Source: an uncultured Bacteroidales bacterium (lineage in GTDB: Bacteria > Bacteroidota > Bacteroidia > Bacteroidales > UBA932). Taken from it: a stretch of 64,000 bases of DNA. The DNA lies in NCBI GenBank assembly GCA_944322815.1, contig CALUQB010000010.1, forward strand, positions 1 to 64,000, read 5' to 3'. Below are positions 33,820 to 43,348 of this stretch, piece after piece. The translations under genes were made by a program, and so were the position numbers. The notes beneath the pieces are model-generated. The model did not search any database and was not told where the DNA came from. It was given only the letters and a program-made list of their open reading frames with translations. The number at the start of each line of letters is the position of its first letter. Position 1 is the first letter of the stretch.

Positions 33820-35229
33820 TCAGATGTTTTTCCGTTTCCTTTTCCAGTAACCTTCGATCTCTTCAAGTGTCTTCCCCGTGGTCTCCGGTACGGCTTTCCA
33901 CATGATCAGTATGTAAGGTATGCACATTCCGGCGAACAGGAAGAATGTACCTGCAGGAGTCAGATTCTCCAGCAGCCAAGGTGTGAGCTGGCCTATGAGA
34001 TAGGTGCCGACCCACAGGGCGAAACCTGATACGGACATGGCCCTTCCCCTGACGCTGTTCGGATACATTTCCGACAGGAGCACGAATACCACTGCACTTA
34101 TCGAGATGGCGCAGCAGAATACGTAGAACAGGAAGAATGCCAGCATGAACCCGTTTCCGAGACCGATCCGTTCACCGAAGGCGAAATAAATCCCGATCAT
34201 CACCAGCGAGACTATCATCCCTGATACGCCCCAGTAGACCAGTTGTTTGCGTCCGACCTTGTCGATTATCAGCAGGGCGATGACTGTGGTGACCATGTTG
34301 ACTATCCCCACAAGTACCTGCGAGAACAATGCGTCTCCACCGGCGATTCCTGCTTTCGCGAATATCTCCGGTCCGTAGTACAGCACGGCATTCACTCCCA
34401 TGAACTGACCGAGAATCGCTATGGCTGACCCTATGAGCACGGCTTTCAATATCCACGGCTGCAGCAGCTCCTTCCATTCTGATTTCACCTCGTCATTCAG
34501 CGAAGACTTCGTGATCTCGTATTCTGACTCAAGTCTTGCCGCGTCAGGATAGATACGGCCGAGCACGGTCCTGGCCATGGAGCCTCGCCCTTTTGTTATC
34601 AGCCATTTCGGGCTTTCTGGAATGAAGAATATTATTGCGAGGAACAGGACTGCCGGTACGGCTCCTGATCCGAGCATTCCTCTCCAGTAATCATCGACCA
34701 GCATGCGGTTGAGGAAACCGGATTGGAATTCCCGGGTCTGGGAAATGTCGAGTATGGCATAGTTGACAAGATAGGCTATGAGAAACCCAATGGTCACGGC
34801 GAGCTGGTAGAGGGATACCAGGGTTCCCCGTTTTTCAGCGACCGAAATCTCTGAAATATAGATCGGAGACACTATGGATACGAAACCTACTCCCACTCCT
34901 CCTATGATGCGGAAAGCAACCAGCTGTGCGAAACTGGTACTTTCGGCGCACCCTATCGCGCAGATGCAGAAGAATACGGCGGCTATAAGCATCGTCTTTT
35001 TCCTCCCGATGGCATCGCTTGTCATCCCGGCGAAGCTGGCTCCGGCGATGGAGCCTATGAGGGCGCAGCCTACGTACCACCCCTGCTGCATGGTGTCCAG
35101 TGAAAATTGCTGTGTGACTATTCCGATAGTGCCTGATATCACAGCCGTGTCATATCCGAAAAGTATTCCTCCGATGGCCGACACCACGGCGAGGAATATC
35201 ATGTATCCTGTGTTTACTGTCTTTGCCAT
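33820..35229 (-). CDS. sugar porter family MFS transporter (XylE-like)
   Basis: A 469-aa sugar:H+ symporter with 12 hydrophobic segments. The sugar-porter signatures are all present: GFLFGYDTAVISG-like start (GGILFGYDTAVISGTIG), DAIGRKKTM, PESPKWL, DKVGRKQL and the end motif PETTGKTLEEIEGYW. It likely imports the monosaccharide product of this glycan region. It is transcribed after the DUF4434 gene and before the ROK gene. Confidence 0.92.
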   Translation of the reverse strand: MAKTVNTGYMIFLAVVSAIGGILFGYDTAVISGTIGIVTQQFSLDTMQQGWYVGCALIGSIAGASFAGMTSDAIGRKKTMLIAAVFFCICAIGCAESTSFAQLVAFRIIGGVGVGFVSIVSPIYISEISVAEKRGTLVSLYQLAVTIGFLIAYLVNYAILDISQTREFQSGFLNRMLVDDYWRGMLGSGAVPAVLFLAIIFFIPESPKWLITKGRGSMARTVLGRIYPDAARLESEYEITKSSLNDEVKSEWKELLQPWILKAVLIGSAIAILGQFMGVNAVLYYGPEIFAKAGIAGGDALFSQVLVGIVNMVTTVIALLIIDKVGRKQLVYWGVSGMIVSLVMIGIYFAFGERIGLGNGFMLAFFLFYVFCCAISISAVVFVLLSEMYPNSVRGRAMSVSGFALWVGTYLIGQLTPWLLENLTPAGTFFLFAGMCIPYILIMWKAVPETTGKTLEEIEGYWKRKRKNI

Positions 35230-35289
35230 ATCCGATAATCTTTATGTTGCAGTAGTTGTCTGAACCGTAAGCCTCCAGGTCCGCAGCTG

Positions 35290-36381
35290 TCAGATTCCGA
35301 AATACTCCCTGTATCTGTCATACAGGTGTCCCGCCTGAAGATAGGCGGACTGCGGACTCATGAAATGCGGGAACTCGAAAGTGATCGCCTTGTCATATCC
35401 GCATCTTGCCGCGGCTTCAAGCTTCATCCTGAGCTTGTCGAATTTGATAGGCAGGAATTTGATGGGCATGTCGCGGTCGAAAGTCTCCGCATTGGTCCAG
35501 CACTGCATTCCGTATTTGTCCGCGAGCTTCTTGTTTACGGAGAAAAATGCGTCCAGCTCGTCATAGTCGATATGTCCGTCCTGGAATGCGCATGCATCCA
35601 CCACATCATGTATGCCGTCGAAAATTTCGTTCCATTCGCGCTCGTGTTCGGCTACGGATACGGCCTGGTCATTGGTCAGCTTGTTTGTCCCCATGATAGC
35701 TTTTTTGCCGTCGATCCACGGTGATATGAAAGTCGGCAGACCTCCGGAGACATCCTTGCACTGCTTCCCCATGGCGTGGAATGCATCTATGGCACCCTTC
35801 GTCTTGCGGCTTATCTCCCCGCTGATGTACCAGCCTCCGAAACTGTCATATTTCTCCCCGTACATTTCCCATACTTCGTCTATGACGAACCTGTTGTCCT
35901 CTATCTCGCAGGACAGATCGCCCGTGTCCCAGTATCTGCCTGAATCATACAGCCCGAACCAGAATTTCATCCCGTATTTCTGTGCCAGTCTCAGGAACAT
36001 GTCCACCAGGTCGTAAGACGGCATGTAGCATCCTTTTTTCAGCAGATAAGGAGAAGGATAGGTGATGAACTTCCTGTATCCCGATCTGATCATGATGACC
36101 GTATCTATTCCGATGGCCTTCATGTTTCTGAAATCGGCGTCCCATTCTTTCTCTCCCCAGTTCTGGTGAGGAATGTCGTGCGAGATCTCATCGAGGAATG
36201 TGCCGGTGATTTTCAGGCCCTGGGCCTTGGGTACTATCAGTCCGTTTCCGTCAAGGGTATTGTGACCTCCGGTCAATGCCGGATTCTCTGCCGGTCCGGC
36301 TGCCTTCATGATTCCGGGCGCAACGGCCAGTGATGCTGCCGCGGCTGCGGCCGTCTTCAAAAATGCTCTTCTGTCTGTCAT
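35290..36381 (-). CDS. DUF4434 TIM-barrel protein, Tat-exported
   Basis: A 363-aa protein with a twin-arginine signal (DRRAFLKTAAAAAASLAVA). The mature part fits DUF4434, a glycoside-hydrolase-like TIM barrel: ITGTFLDEISHDIPHQNWGEKEWDADFRNMKAIGIDTVIMIRSG starts the barrel. FWFGLYDSGRYW, GGWYISGEISRKTKG with a likely catalytic Glu, and AITFEFPHFMSPQSA follow. Substrate is unknown. It is first in a minus-strand set with a sugar porter and a ROK regulator and faces the GHL10 gene head to head. A -7 box TATATTTG lies at 36419-36426 (minus). Confidence 0.78.
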   Translation of the reverse strand: MTDRRAFLKTAAAAAASLAVAPGIMKAAGPAENPALTGGHNTLDGNGLIVPKAQGLKITGTFLDEISHDIPHQNWGEKEWDADFRNMKAIGIDTVIMIRSGYRKFITYPSPYLLKKGCYMPSYDLVDMFLRLAQKYGMKFWFGLYDSGRYWDTGDLSCEIEDNRFVIDEVWEMYGEKYDSFGGWYISGEISRKTKGAIDAFHAMGKQCKDVSGGLPTFISPWIDGKKAIMGTNKLTNDQAVSVAEHEREWNEIFDGIHDVVDACAFQDGHIDYDELDAFFSVNKKLADKYGMQCWTNAETFDRDMPIKFLPIKFDKLRMKLEAAARCGYDKAITFEFPHFMSPQSAYLQAGHLYDRYREYFGI

Positions 36382-36418
36382 GGTTATATCGTCAAAGTGT
36401 GTCTCATGTACTTATTTG

Positions 36419-36426
36419 CAAATATA
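36419..36426 (-). promoter_or_regulatory. -7 element for the DUF4434-MFS set
   Basis: TATATTTG on the minus strand, 38 bases ahead of the DUF4434 start. The -33 position is in an AT-rich stretch (36427-36480) without TTTG. The intergenic region holds nothing else beyond a poor AATATTG-like box for the opposite gene. Confidence 0.45.
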
Positions 36427-36503
36427 AAAATATTTTCTTTTTATTATCCCATATTATTAATTTTTTTATTAATATTGCATTATTAAATCAAAATCTTAAA
36501 AAT

Positions 36504-37844
36504 ATGTTACGCATTACACGGTTTGCTCTGGGCGGATTCATGTTTCTGGTTTCGGCTCTGGCGATATCCTGTTCCGGAGAAAAGGAGCAGGCTGTCACTA
36601 ATTCTAATTTCATGTGGTTTGACTGTGAGGCGAATTATGAGCGGCTTTCATGTCCGGACTCCATCATGTTCTATCTTCAGAAATGCAAATCCGCAGGATT
36701 TGACAATGTGGTCGTGGACGTCAAGTCTATCATGGGGGAAGTGCTGTATGACAGCCATATCGCTCCGTATATGGGAGAATGGGACGGGAATTACCGCAGG
36801 CAGGACTATGATATGCTTTCATATTTCATAGAATACGGACATCGGATCGGAGTCAAGGTGTATGCGTCCTTGAATATTTTTGCCGGAGGACATAATTGGT
36901 ACGACCGCGGTATTATATATAAGGAGCATCCGGAGTGGCAGTCCATAGTGTATGACAAGGGGGAACTGATACCGATTTCGAAGATCAAGACCAACTATAA
37001 CGGCATGTTGAATCCTGCTGATCCGCAGGTGCAGCAGTACCAGCTTGACATACTCGGAGAATTCGCCAGGAAATACATGGATGTGGACGGAATCATTTTC
37101 GACAGGGTGAGGTATGACGGGATCACGTCCGATTTCAGCGATCTTTCGAAACGGCTTTTCGAAGAATACGCAGGAATCAGTGTCGGGAACTTTCCTGAAG
37201 ATATTATTTACTGGGAAAAAGATCCGGATACCGGAGAATGGCGGTACAGGGAAGGCGAACATTTCCTCAAATGGGTGGAATGGAGGGCTTCGGTCATCAA
37301 GGATTTCATCAGTGATGCCCATGCCATGCTGAAAGGTATCAACCCTGACCTTGAGATAGGCGATTACACCGGAGCATGGTATCCTACGTATTATCAGCTG
37401 GGTGTGAACTGGGCGAGCACGGATTATGACCCGTCCGCCGATTATGACTGGGCTACCCCGGAATATAAGAATACCGGATACGCCGAACTTCTGGATCTTT
37501 ATATGACTGGATTGTATTATACTCTGGTGACCAAAGCGGATGTCGATGCGGCTACGGGTGTGACAGGTCCGCGTACGGAAGCTGCCATGGACAATAGTCT
37601 CACATACTGTTACAGTGTGGAAGGCGGTGCCGAACTGGCCCGGAAACTTACCTGCGGCGCAGCCCCTCTCATAGGTTCCCTTTACGTGGAACAGTATAAG
37701 GATGACTGGAGCGGCTTCACCAGGGCGGTAAAACAGGTGCTGGAGGATACGGACGGGCTGATGGTGTTCGATATCGTGCATATAATCAACCACGGCTTGT
37801 GGGACGAGCTTTCCGCTGCCGTGCACGATGCCTCTGCTGAATAA
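36504..37844 (+). CDS. GHL10-type glycosyl hydrolase-like lipoprotein (paralogue 1)
   Basis: A 446-aa lipoprotein (lipobox ALAISC) with a TIM-barrel of the glycosyl-hydrolase-like 10 type. Key blocks: FMWFDCEANYERL, NVVVDVKSIMGEV, GVKVYASLNIFAGGHNW, then DVDGIIFDRVRYDGITSDFSDLS with Asp/Arg residues likely in the active site, and GAWYPTYYQLGVNWAS. Two relatives lie in this window (51006 and the C-terminal half of 54132); this one is closer to the fused copy. The frame is open back to 36330 but ATG 36504 gives the signal peptide. GH20-CE2 begins at the base after its stop. Confidence 0.78.
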   Translation: MLRITRFALGGFMFLVSALAISCSGEKEQAVTNSNFMWFDCEANYERLSCPDSIMFYLQKCKSAGFDNVVVDVKSIMGEVLYDSHIAPYMGEWDGNYRRQDYDMLSYFIEYGHRIGVKVYASLNIFAGGHNWYDRGIIYKEHPEWQSIVYDKGELIPISKIKTNYNGMLNPADPQVQQYQLDILGEFARKYMDVDGIIFDRVRYDGITSDFSDLSKRLFEEYAGISVGNFPEDIIYWEKDPDTGEWRYREGEHFLKWVEWRASVIKDFISDAHAMLKGINPDLEIGDYTGAWYPTYYQLGVNWASTDYDPSADYDWATPEYKNTGYAELLDLYMTGLYYTLVTKADVDAATGVTGPRTEAAMDNSLTYCYSVEGGAELARKLTCGAAPLIGSLYVEQYKDDWSGFTRAVKQVLEDTDGLMVFDIVHIINHGLWDELSAAVHDASAE

Positions 37845-40800
37845 ATGGAAAATCGAACCATGAATAAAATGAAGACAAGGATATTTCCACAGACAATGGC
37901 GGCAGTGTTTTTCCTTATTGCCGCCGGTCTTTATACGGCAACGGCGGCGCCGTCATGCTATGATGTGATACCTCAGCCCCGGAAAATAACGGCGGACTCC
38001 AAGGCTGCTCCTTTCGTGCTTTCCGATGCCGCTGTGATCCTCTTCCAGGAGAATTCAGGCGAGGATATGGCGCGGAATGCCGGTTTCCTGTCGGAATACA
38101 TTGAAAAATATACGGGTATCGGTCTTGATATCAGGTCCTCCGCAGATCCTGCAGGGAATGCGTCAGGGAATATAGTCCTTATGCTCGACCCCGGTGCGGA
38201 TATTCCGGCTGAAGGCTACGTCATGGATATCTCGTCCGACGGTGTGCTTGTCAAGGGAGCCACACCTGCCGGAGTATTCTATGGCATACAGACATTGCGC
38301 AAGTCCTTGCCTGGAGCCGAGAGGGGGGAAGGGGGCATCCTGCTTCCTGCGGCCGGCATCAAGGACAGCCCGCGTTTCGGATATCGCGGGGCACATTTCG
38401 ATATATGCCGTCATTTTTTCACTGTGGACGAAGTGAAGGAGTATATCGACATGATGGCGCTTCACAACATGAACACCCTGCACTGGCACATCACAGATGA
38501 CCAGGGATGGAGGGTGGAGATGAAGCGTTATCCTGAGCTCGTGGAGAAAGGTTCCATGAGGGAGGAGACGCTTGTAGGCCACCTGAACGACAGGCCTGAG
38601 AAATACGACGGCAAGCCTTATGGAGGATGGTACACCCGGGAACAGATACGCGAAGTGGTGAAGTATGCTGCCGACAGGTATATCAATGTGATTCCCGAAG
38701 TGGACCTGCCGGGACACATGCAGGCTGCCTTGTGTGCATATCCGGAGCTCGGATGCACCGGCGGGCCGTACAAGGTGTGGACCAAGTGGGGAGTGTCGGA
38801 GGATGTGCTGTGCGCGGGCAATGACGAAGTGCTGGATTTCCTCGACGGTGTGTTCACTGAAATAATGGAACTTTTCCCATCCGAATATATCCATATCGGA
38901 GGCGACGAGTGTCCGAAGACAAGGTGGGAGCAGTGTCCGAAATGCCAGGCCAAGGCTGCGGAACTGGGTCTGGAAGACGATGCCTCTTCGACAAGGGAAC
39001 AGAAGCTCCAGAGCTATGTGATGAAGCATGTCGCTTCATTCCTCCAGTCCCATGGCAGGAAAGTCATCGGCTGGGACGAGATACTTGAAGGCGATGCCGC
39101 GGACGGTGCCGTGGTCATGTCATGGCGCGGAGAAGCGGGAGGAATCAAGGCCGCGAAGCTTGGCCACGATGTCATCATGACCCCGAACACATATCTGTAT
39201 TTCGACTATTATCAGGGCAAGGACACCTCAAAGGAACCGCTTTCGATAGGAGGATATATCCCCTTGAGGTCTGTCTATTACTATGATCCTGTCCCGTCTT
39301 CTCTCAGCCGCAAGGAAGCGCGCCATATACTCGGTCTGCAGGCCAATCTGTGGACAGAATACATAGGTACTTTCCCTCATGCGCAGTACATGGTGCTTCC
39401 GAGATGGGCCGCCCTTGCCGAAAACCAGTGGGCCTATCCTGCCGTGAAGGACTACAAGAAATTCCTTGACAGGCTTGAAAATCTCATAGCGATATATGAT
39501 TCCGAAGGCTGGAATTATGCCAAGCATGTCTTTGAGGTCACTTCCGTGATAAGGCCGGACTTCACCAGAAATGCGATATCCGTAAGTTACGAGACCATGG
39601 GGGATGCCCCGATACATTATACTGTGGATGGTACGGTGCCTTCAGAGGACTCTCCTGTCTTTGACGGTTCTCTGGAGATTCGTGAGGATGCCGTGCTGGC
39701 TGCTTCCGCTTTCAGGAACGGAAAGCCTGGCCCTGTCACGATGGATACGGTGGCGTTCAATATCGCTACGGCCAGGCCGGTCAGGCTCATGCAGCCTCCG
39801 TGTGAAAGATATGCTTTCGATGGGGCGCAGATGCTTGTGGACGGTCTGAAGGGAGACAATATCTTCGGCAGCGGCAGATGGCTCGGCTTCGAGACTACCG
39901 ATATGGAAGCGGTGATAGACCTCGGAAGCGCACGGGAATTCTCATCTGTCACGGTGGGCGCATGCGTCAACACTGCCGACGGTGTTTTTGATGCGCGCAA
40001 AATCGTTGTCTCCGTGTCTGATGACGGCCGCAGGTTCAGGGAAATAGCACAAAGGGAATTCCCTGCCATGACAGAGGAGACGAAGGCTGTGAGGAGGCAT
40101 TTCATTTCTTTCCCGGAGACTGCCGCCAGATATGTGAAGATACTTGCCGTACCTGAACAGACTGTCCCCGGATGGAGCTGGCTCAGCGGTATCAGGGCTT
40201 TTTTCTTCTGTGACGAGATAGAGGTCGGCGGCATGGTCAGGGCAGATGCTCCGGAGGTGGAATATACCGGGCGTACAGTGGCCGGTGATGCCGGCAATGT
40301 GGATTATGACTGGACCGGGACATATTTCAGGACAACACTTGACGGTGACAGGCTGGATGCGGAAATTTCCGTGACCGGCGAGAGTTGGTTCAATGTATTC
40401 GCAGACGGGAAGCTGATGAAGAAATTCGGGGTGGCGTCGACGGATACGGTAGTCACCATTGCGGAAGGTCTCGGCAGCGGGAAGCATGACATCATGGTAC
40501 AGAAATGTACGGAGGGTGAGTACGGCAGGGTTTCGGTCAGGGGCTTTGTCCTTCCTTCCGGCTGCTCCCTGGAGTACCCGGAGTCAATGCCGGAAAGACA
40601 TATCGAGTTTATCGGCAACTCTCTGACATGTGGTTTCGGAACGGAGGGCAAGGACAGGAATGAACCGTTCAAGGTCTCCACCGAGAACTGCAATCTGTCG
40701 TATGCCACGATAGTTTCCAGGTATTTTGATGCCGGCTATACATTGATCGCACATTCCGGACAAGGCGCGGTGCGCAATTACGGTGACAGTCTGCGTGTCT

Positions 40801-41252
40801 CGGAGGTCTGCATGCAGGAAAGGATGTTGCGTACTTTCGACAGCGACACTGTGGCATGGAAGCCGTCATACGTGCCTGACCTTGTGGTCATCAACCTTGG
40901 TACCAATGACTTTTCCCTGCCGCCATATCCTACGGAAGAGGAGTTTGTCGACGGCTACTGCAATCTGCTTTCGCAGGTGCGGACGCTTTACGGTGATATT
41001 CCTGTCATCTGTGTCTGCCCTCCTACCACAGGAGAGCCTCTGAATGGCTATCTCCGGAAGGCAAAGGACAGGATGGAAGGCTCCCCGGTGTATGTCATAG
41101 AGCTTACCAAGGGCCTGTACAACGACACTTCCGATCTAGGTTCGGCATGGCATCCGAACTACAGCGGCCAGCTGAAAATGGCAATGGGCCTTATCCCGTA
41201 TATTTCGACAGTGACCGGGTGGGAGATGGTGCCGGGAAAGCCTGTCGAATAG
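37845..41252 (+). CDS. GH20 beta-N-acetylhexosaminidase fused to a CBM-like domain and an SGNH/CE2-type esterase
   Basis: An 1135-aa exported protein. After the signal peptide comes a GH20b domain (~35-160), then the GH20 catalytic barrel (~165-520) with HIGGDECPKTRWEQC (Asp354/Glu355) and WHITDDQGWRVEMKRYP. A chitobiase-like segment and an F5/8-type (CBM32-like) domain follow (~640-790). The last ~300 residues look like CE2 carbohydrate esterase: a beta domain, then FIGNSLTCGFG (Ser926), NLGTNDFS and DLGSAWHPNYSGQ (Asp1097, His1103). This joins removal of terminal GlcNAc/GalNAc with O-deacetylation. Starts at the later Mets (37860, 37869) are possible. Confidence 0.87.
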   Translation: MENRTMNKMKTRIFPQTMAAVFFLIAAGLYTATAAPSCYDVIPQPRKITADSKAAPFVLSDAAVILFQENSGEDMARNAGFLSEYIEKYTGIGLDIRSSADPAGNASGNIVLMLDPGADIPAEGYVMDISSDGVLVKGATPAGVFYGIQTLRKSLPGAERGEGGILLPAAGIKDSPRFGYRGAHFDICRHFFTVDEVKEYIDMMALHNMNTLHWHITDDQGWRVEMKRYPELVEKGSMREETLVGHLNDRPEKYDGKPYGGWYTREQIREVVKYAADRYINVIPEVDLPGHMQAALCAYPELGCTGGPYKVWTKWGVSEDVLCAGNDEVLDFLDGVFTEIMELFPSEYIHIGGDECPKTRWEQCPKCQAKAAELGLEDDASSTREQKLQSYVMKHVASFLQSHGRKVIGWDEILEGDAADGAVVMSWRGEAGGIKAAKLGHDVIMTPNTYLYFDYYQGKDTSKEPLSIGGYIPLRSVYYYDPVPSSLSRKEARHILGLQANLWTEYIGTFPHAQYMVLPRWAALAENQWAYPAVKDYKKFLDRLENLIAIYDSEGWNYAKHVFEVTSVIRPDFTRNAISVSYETMGDAPIHYTVDGTVPSEDSPVFDGSLEIREDAVLAASAFRNGKPGPVTMDTVAFNIATARPVRLMQPPCERYAFDGAQMLVDGLKGDNIFGSGRWLGFETTDMEAVIDLGSAREFSSVTVGACVNTADGVFDARKIVVSVSDDGRRFREIAQREFPAMTEETKAVRRHFISFPETAARYVKILAVPEQTVPGWSWLSGIRAFFFCDEIEVGGMVRADAPEVEYTGRTVAGDAGNVDYDWTGTYFRTTLDGDRLDAEISVTGESWFNVFADGKLMKKFGVASTDTVVTIAEGLGSGKHDIMVQKCTEGEYGRVSVRGFVLPSGCSLEYPESMPERHIEFIGNSLTCGFGTEGKDRNEPFKVSTENCNLSYATIVSRYFDAGYTLIAHSGQGAVRNYGDSLRVSEVCMQERMLRTFDSDTVAWKPSYVPDLVVINLGTNDFSLPPYPTEEEFVDGYCNLLSQVRTLYGDIPVICVCPPTTGEPLNGYLRKAKDRMEGSPVYVIELTKGLYNDTSDLGSAWHPNYSGQLKMAMGLIPYISTVTGWEMVPGKPVE

Positions 41253-41294
41253 CAAACACGAAATACTACATTCAATAAAAAAATAATTGTAAAT

Positions 41295-42743
41295 ATGAAA
41301 GCGATATTTCTTGCCGGTGCTGTTTTTTGCGGTCTTGCCGCCAATACAATGGTCCTCACTGCAGGCGACATCCTCAAAGGCAGGGTGGAAGCCGGTGGCA
41401 AGGGCCTCCCTCATGTCGTGGTCTCCGACGGCTTCACTTGCACTGTGACCGATGATAAGGGCAGATATGAATTCGAGGCTCATCCGCAGAGTCGCTTTGT
41501 CTTTGTTTCCACGCCGTCCGGCTGGCTTCCTCCTGTCGAACAGGGAAGCATCCCGGTGTTCTACAAGGAGATAACAGGTGGCGGCACGTATGATTTCCAG
41601 CTCGTGGAGAATCCTGCCGATGACACGAGGCATGTATGCTTCGTCCAGTCTGACGTGCAGCTTATTTCCGAGGACAATTTGGTGACTTATGCCGGACTGC
41701 TTGAGGATATGATGGAATACCGTTCGCAGTTCAGGGATATGGATATATTCGGCCTCGACTGCGGCGACATAGTGGGTGACACCCCGTCACTTTTCCCTGC
41801 CTACCGCCAGACAGCCTCTCGTCTCGGAATGCCGGTCTACCGTGTCATCGGCAATCATGACATGGACTACTACGGCCGCACGTTCGAGACTTCCACCGGA
41901 ACGTTCGAAGAGAATTTCGGTCCGGCATATTATTCATTCAACCGCGGCAAGGTGCATTACATAGTCATTGACAATAATTTCTATATCGGACGGGAATATT
42001 TTTACATAGGCTATGTGGACGAGAAGACATTCCGATGGCTGGAGCAGGACTTGTCATTCGTGCCCGAAGGTTCAACGGTAATTGTCGCGATGCACATGCC
42101 TACAAGGCTTACTCCTGATCAGAAACCTTTCGTCTACAATTATCAGGGTCTTGCCGACCAGACTGTGAACGCCTCCGCCCTGCATGCGTTGTTCGAGGAC
42201 TATAATACTCACATCATTACGGGGCACATGCATTACAATCTCAATATATGCCATGGCGCTTCGCTGATGGAGCACAATACTGCGGCCGTGTGTGGCACAT
42301 GGTGGTGTACGGATGTGTGTCTTGACGGCACACCGGCAGGCTACGGGGTGTATTCCGTGGACGGGAGTGACGTGCAGTGGCTGTACAAGAGTGCCGGATA
42401 TCCTGCGGGTCATCAGCTACGTGCGTATCTGCCGGGAGCTTCGGAGCAATATCCGGAGGCTGTGGTGGCCAATGTCTGGAACTATGACCCTCAATGGAAA
42501 GTGGAGTGGTGCGAAGACGGGAAGGTCATGGGAGAGATGGAGAAGTTCACAGGCTATGATCCGTATGCCTCGGTGATGTGCCGGGATACGACGCGCATCA
42601 GTTATTCCTGGATAGGGCCTACTCCGACCGAACACTTGTTCAAGGCCGTGCCGTCGGATCCTTCGGCTGAAATCACCGTCAGGGTCACGGACAGGTTCGG
42701 CAATGTCTACACCGCCCCCGCCTCGAAGCTGGTCTATCCGTAA
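41295..42743 (+). CDS. calcineurin-like metallophosphoesterase, exported
   Basis: A 482-aa secreted protein. An N-terminal carboxypeptidase-regulatory-like/MetallophosN domain (GDILKGRVEAGGKGLPHVVVSDG) precedes the metallophosphatase core: GLDCGDIVGD, VIGNHDMDYYG, VIVAMHMPTR and ITGHMHYN give the metal ligands. The C-terminal ~150 residues fit the MetallophosC domain. The domain order is common in Bacteroidetes glycan loci; it may remove phosphate or split phosphodiesters on glycans, but the substrate is unknown. It sits at the end of the 36504 operon. Confidence 0.85.
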   Translation: MKAIFLAGAVFCGLAANTMVLTAGDILKGRVEAGGKGLPHVVVSDGFTCTVTDDKGRYEFEAHPQSRFVFVSTPSGWLPPVEQGSIPVFYKEITGGGTYDFQLVENPADDTRHVCFVQSDVQLISEDNLVTYAGLLEDMMEYRSQFRDMDIFGLDCGDIVGDTPSLFPAYRQTASRLGMPVYRVIGNHDMDYYGRTFETSTGTFEENFGPAYYSFNRGKVHYIVIDNNFYIGREYFYIGYVDEKTFRWLEQDLSFVPEGSTVIVAMHMPTRLTPDQKPFVYNYQGLADQTVNASALHALFEDYNTHIITGHMHYNLNICHGASLMEHNTAAVCGTWWCTDVCLDGTPAGYGVYSVDGSDVQWLYKSAGYPAGHQLRAYLPGASEQYPEAVVANVWNYDPQWKVEWCEDGKVMGEMEKFTGYDPYASVMCRDTTRISYSWIGPTPTEHLFKAVPSDPSAEITVRVTDRFGNVYTAPASKLVYP

Positions 42744-42772
42744 CAATAGGTTTTGGCGGAATTAATCAGTAA

Positions 42773-42982
42773 TATCTTTATCTGGACGGCTATCCTGCAA
42801 AGCTTACGGTCAAGAACTGGGCAAGGCATACGAAAGTGTCTCCGGATACTGCTGCACGGGATATCCGTGACCTTGCCGAAAAGGGGATTCTGATACCTCA
42901 GCCGGGAAGGGTCCGTGACGTATGTTATGGGATACGTTGCAGCGATTCAAATATCATCGTTCCGATGCCGGAGGAACTTTAG
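42773..42982 (+). pseudogene. remnant of a Fic-family (Fic/DUF4172-type) protein, C-terminal winged helix
   Basis: An open stretch of 69 codons without a start codon (an in-frame stop lies just before it at 42770) reads YLDGYPAKLTVKNWARHTKV, then SPDTAARDIRDLAEKGIL and a stop at 42980. This matches the winged-helix end of Fic proteins (KLT..KWAK..K.S.DTALRDI.DLIEKGIL). Everything upstream of it, including the Fic core HPFxxGNGR, is gone. It sits between two halves of the glycan region and next to the MITE-like element. Confidence 0.65.
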
Positions 42983-43043
42983 CCCTCTGAGACAGAGAAA
43001 GGTAATTGACGATTCTATTCCATTGTTTACTCTACCTTAATAT

Positions 43044-43242
43044 AACGTCAGTTCGACGAATTATTATGTTCAGTATCAAAGATTCCATCGAACTGACGTT
43101 ACGATTTCTTCGAAATCCATTTCCTTTTTCGTGTCACCCCTCTTAAATTCTCCCCTGCGTAGGGGAGAACTTACATCGGACATCGTTCTCCATAGAGGTA
43201 ATTCTCTGAAATTCATTCCATTCATTTCATCGAATTCACGTT
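43044..43242. mobile_element. MITE-like element, copy B (199 bp)
   Basis: Shorter relative of 9361-9654. The left end AACGTCAGTTCGACGAA (43044-43060) and the inverted right end (43226-43242) match at 14 of 17 positions. An inner inverted copy at 43084-43100 makes a hairpin with the left end. Flanks AATAT (43039-43043) and AACAT (43243-43247) look like a decayed 5-bp target duplication. Shared inner parts are GATTTCTTCGAAATC and CCTCTTAAATT; CTCCCCT/AGGGGAG is a further hairpin. It lacks ~95 bases of copy A. Confidence 0.7.
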
Positions 43243-43297
43243 AACATAGTCCTTTTTCGGACTGGCAGGGATGATATTAAAATAATTTAGAAACATT

Positions 43298-43327
43298 TTT
43301 GCTTATATTAAAAAATTGATATATTTG
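43298..43327 (+). promoter_or_regulatory. promoter of the SusCD operon
   Basis: TTTG (43298-43301), 18 bases, TATATTTG (43320-43327), a near-perfect promoter. The predicted start is near 43334, 15 bases ahead of the phosphodiester glycosidase gene. No other promoter of this quality is seen before susC. Confidence 0.7.
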
Positions 43328-43348
43328 TAAAGTTAAATCGAAAACTTT

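Noticed and set aside
36819..37826. 335-codon minus-strand frame
   Set aside because: Antisense to the conserved GHL10 gene at 36504, whose barrel motifs are in frame on the plus strand.
38163..39029. 288-codon minus-strand frame
   Set aside because: Antisense to the GH20 catalytic domain.
42744..43348. possible CRISPR or phage attachment site, considered because of repeats in this gap
   Set aside because: The repeats are the inverted ends of one element and not regularly spaced units; no cas, integrase or tRNA gene is next to it.
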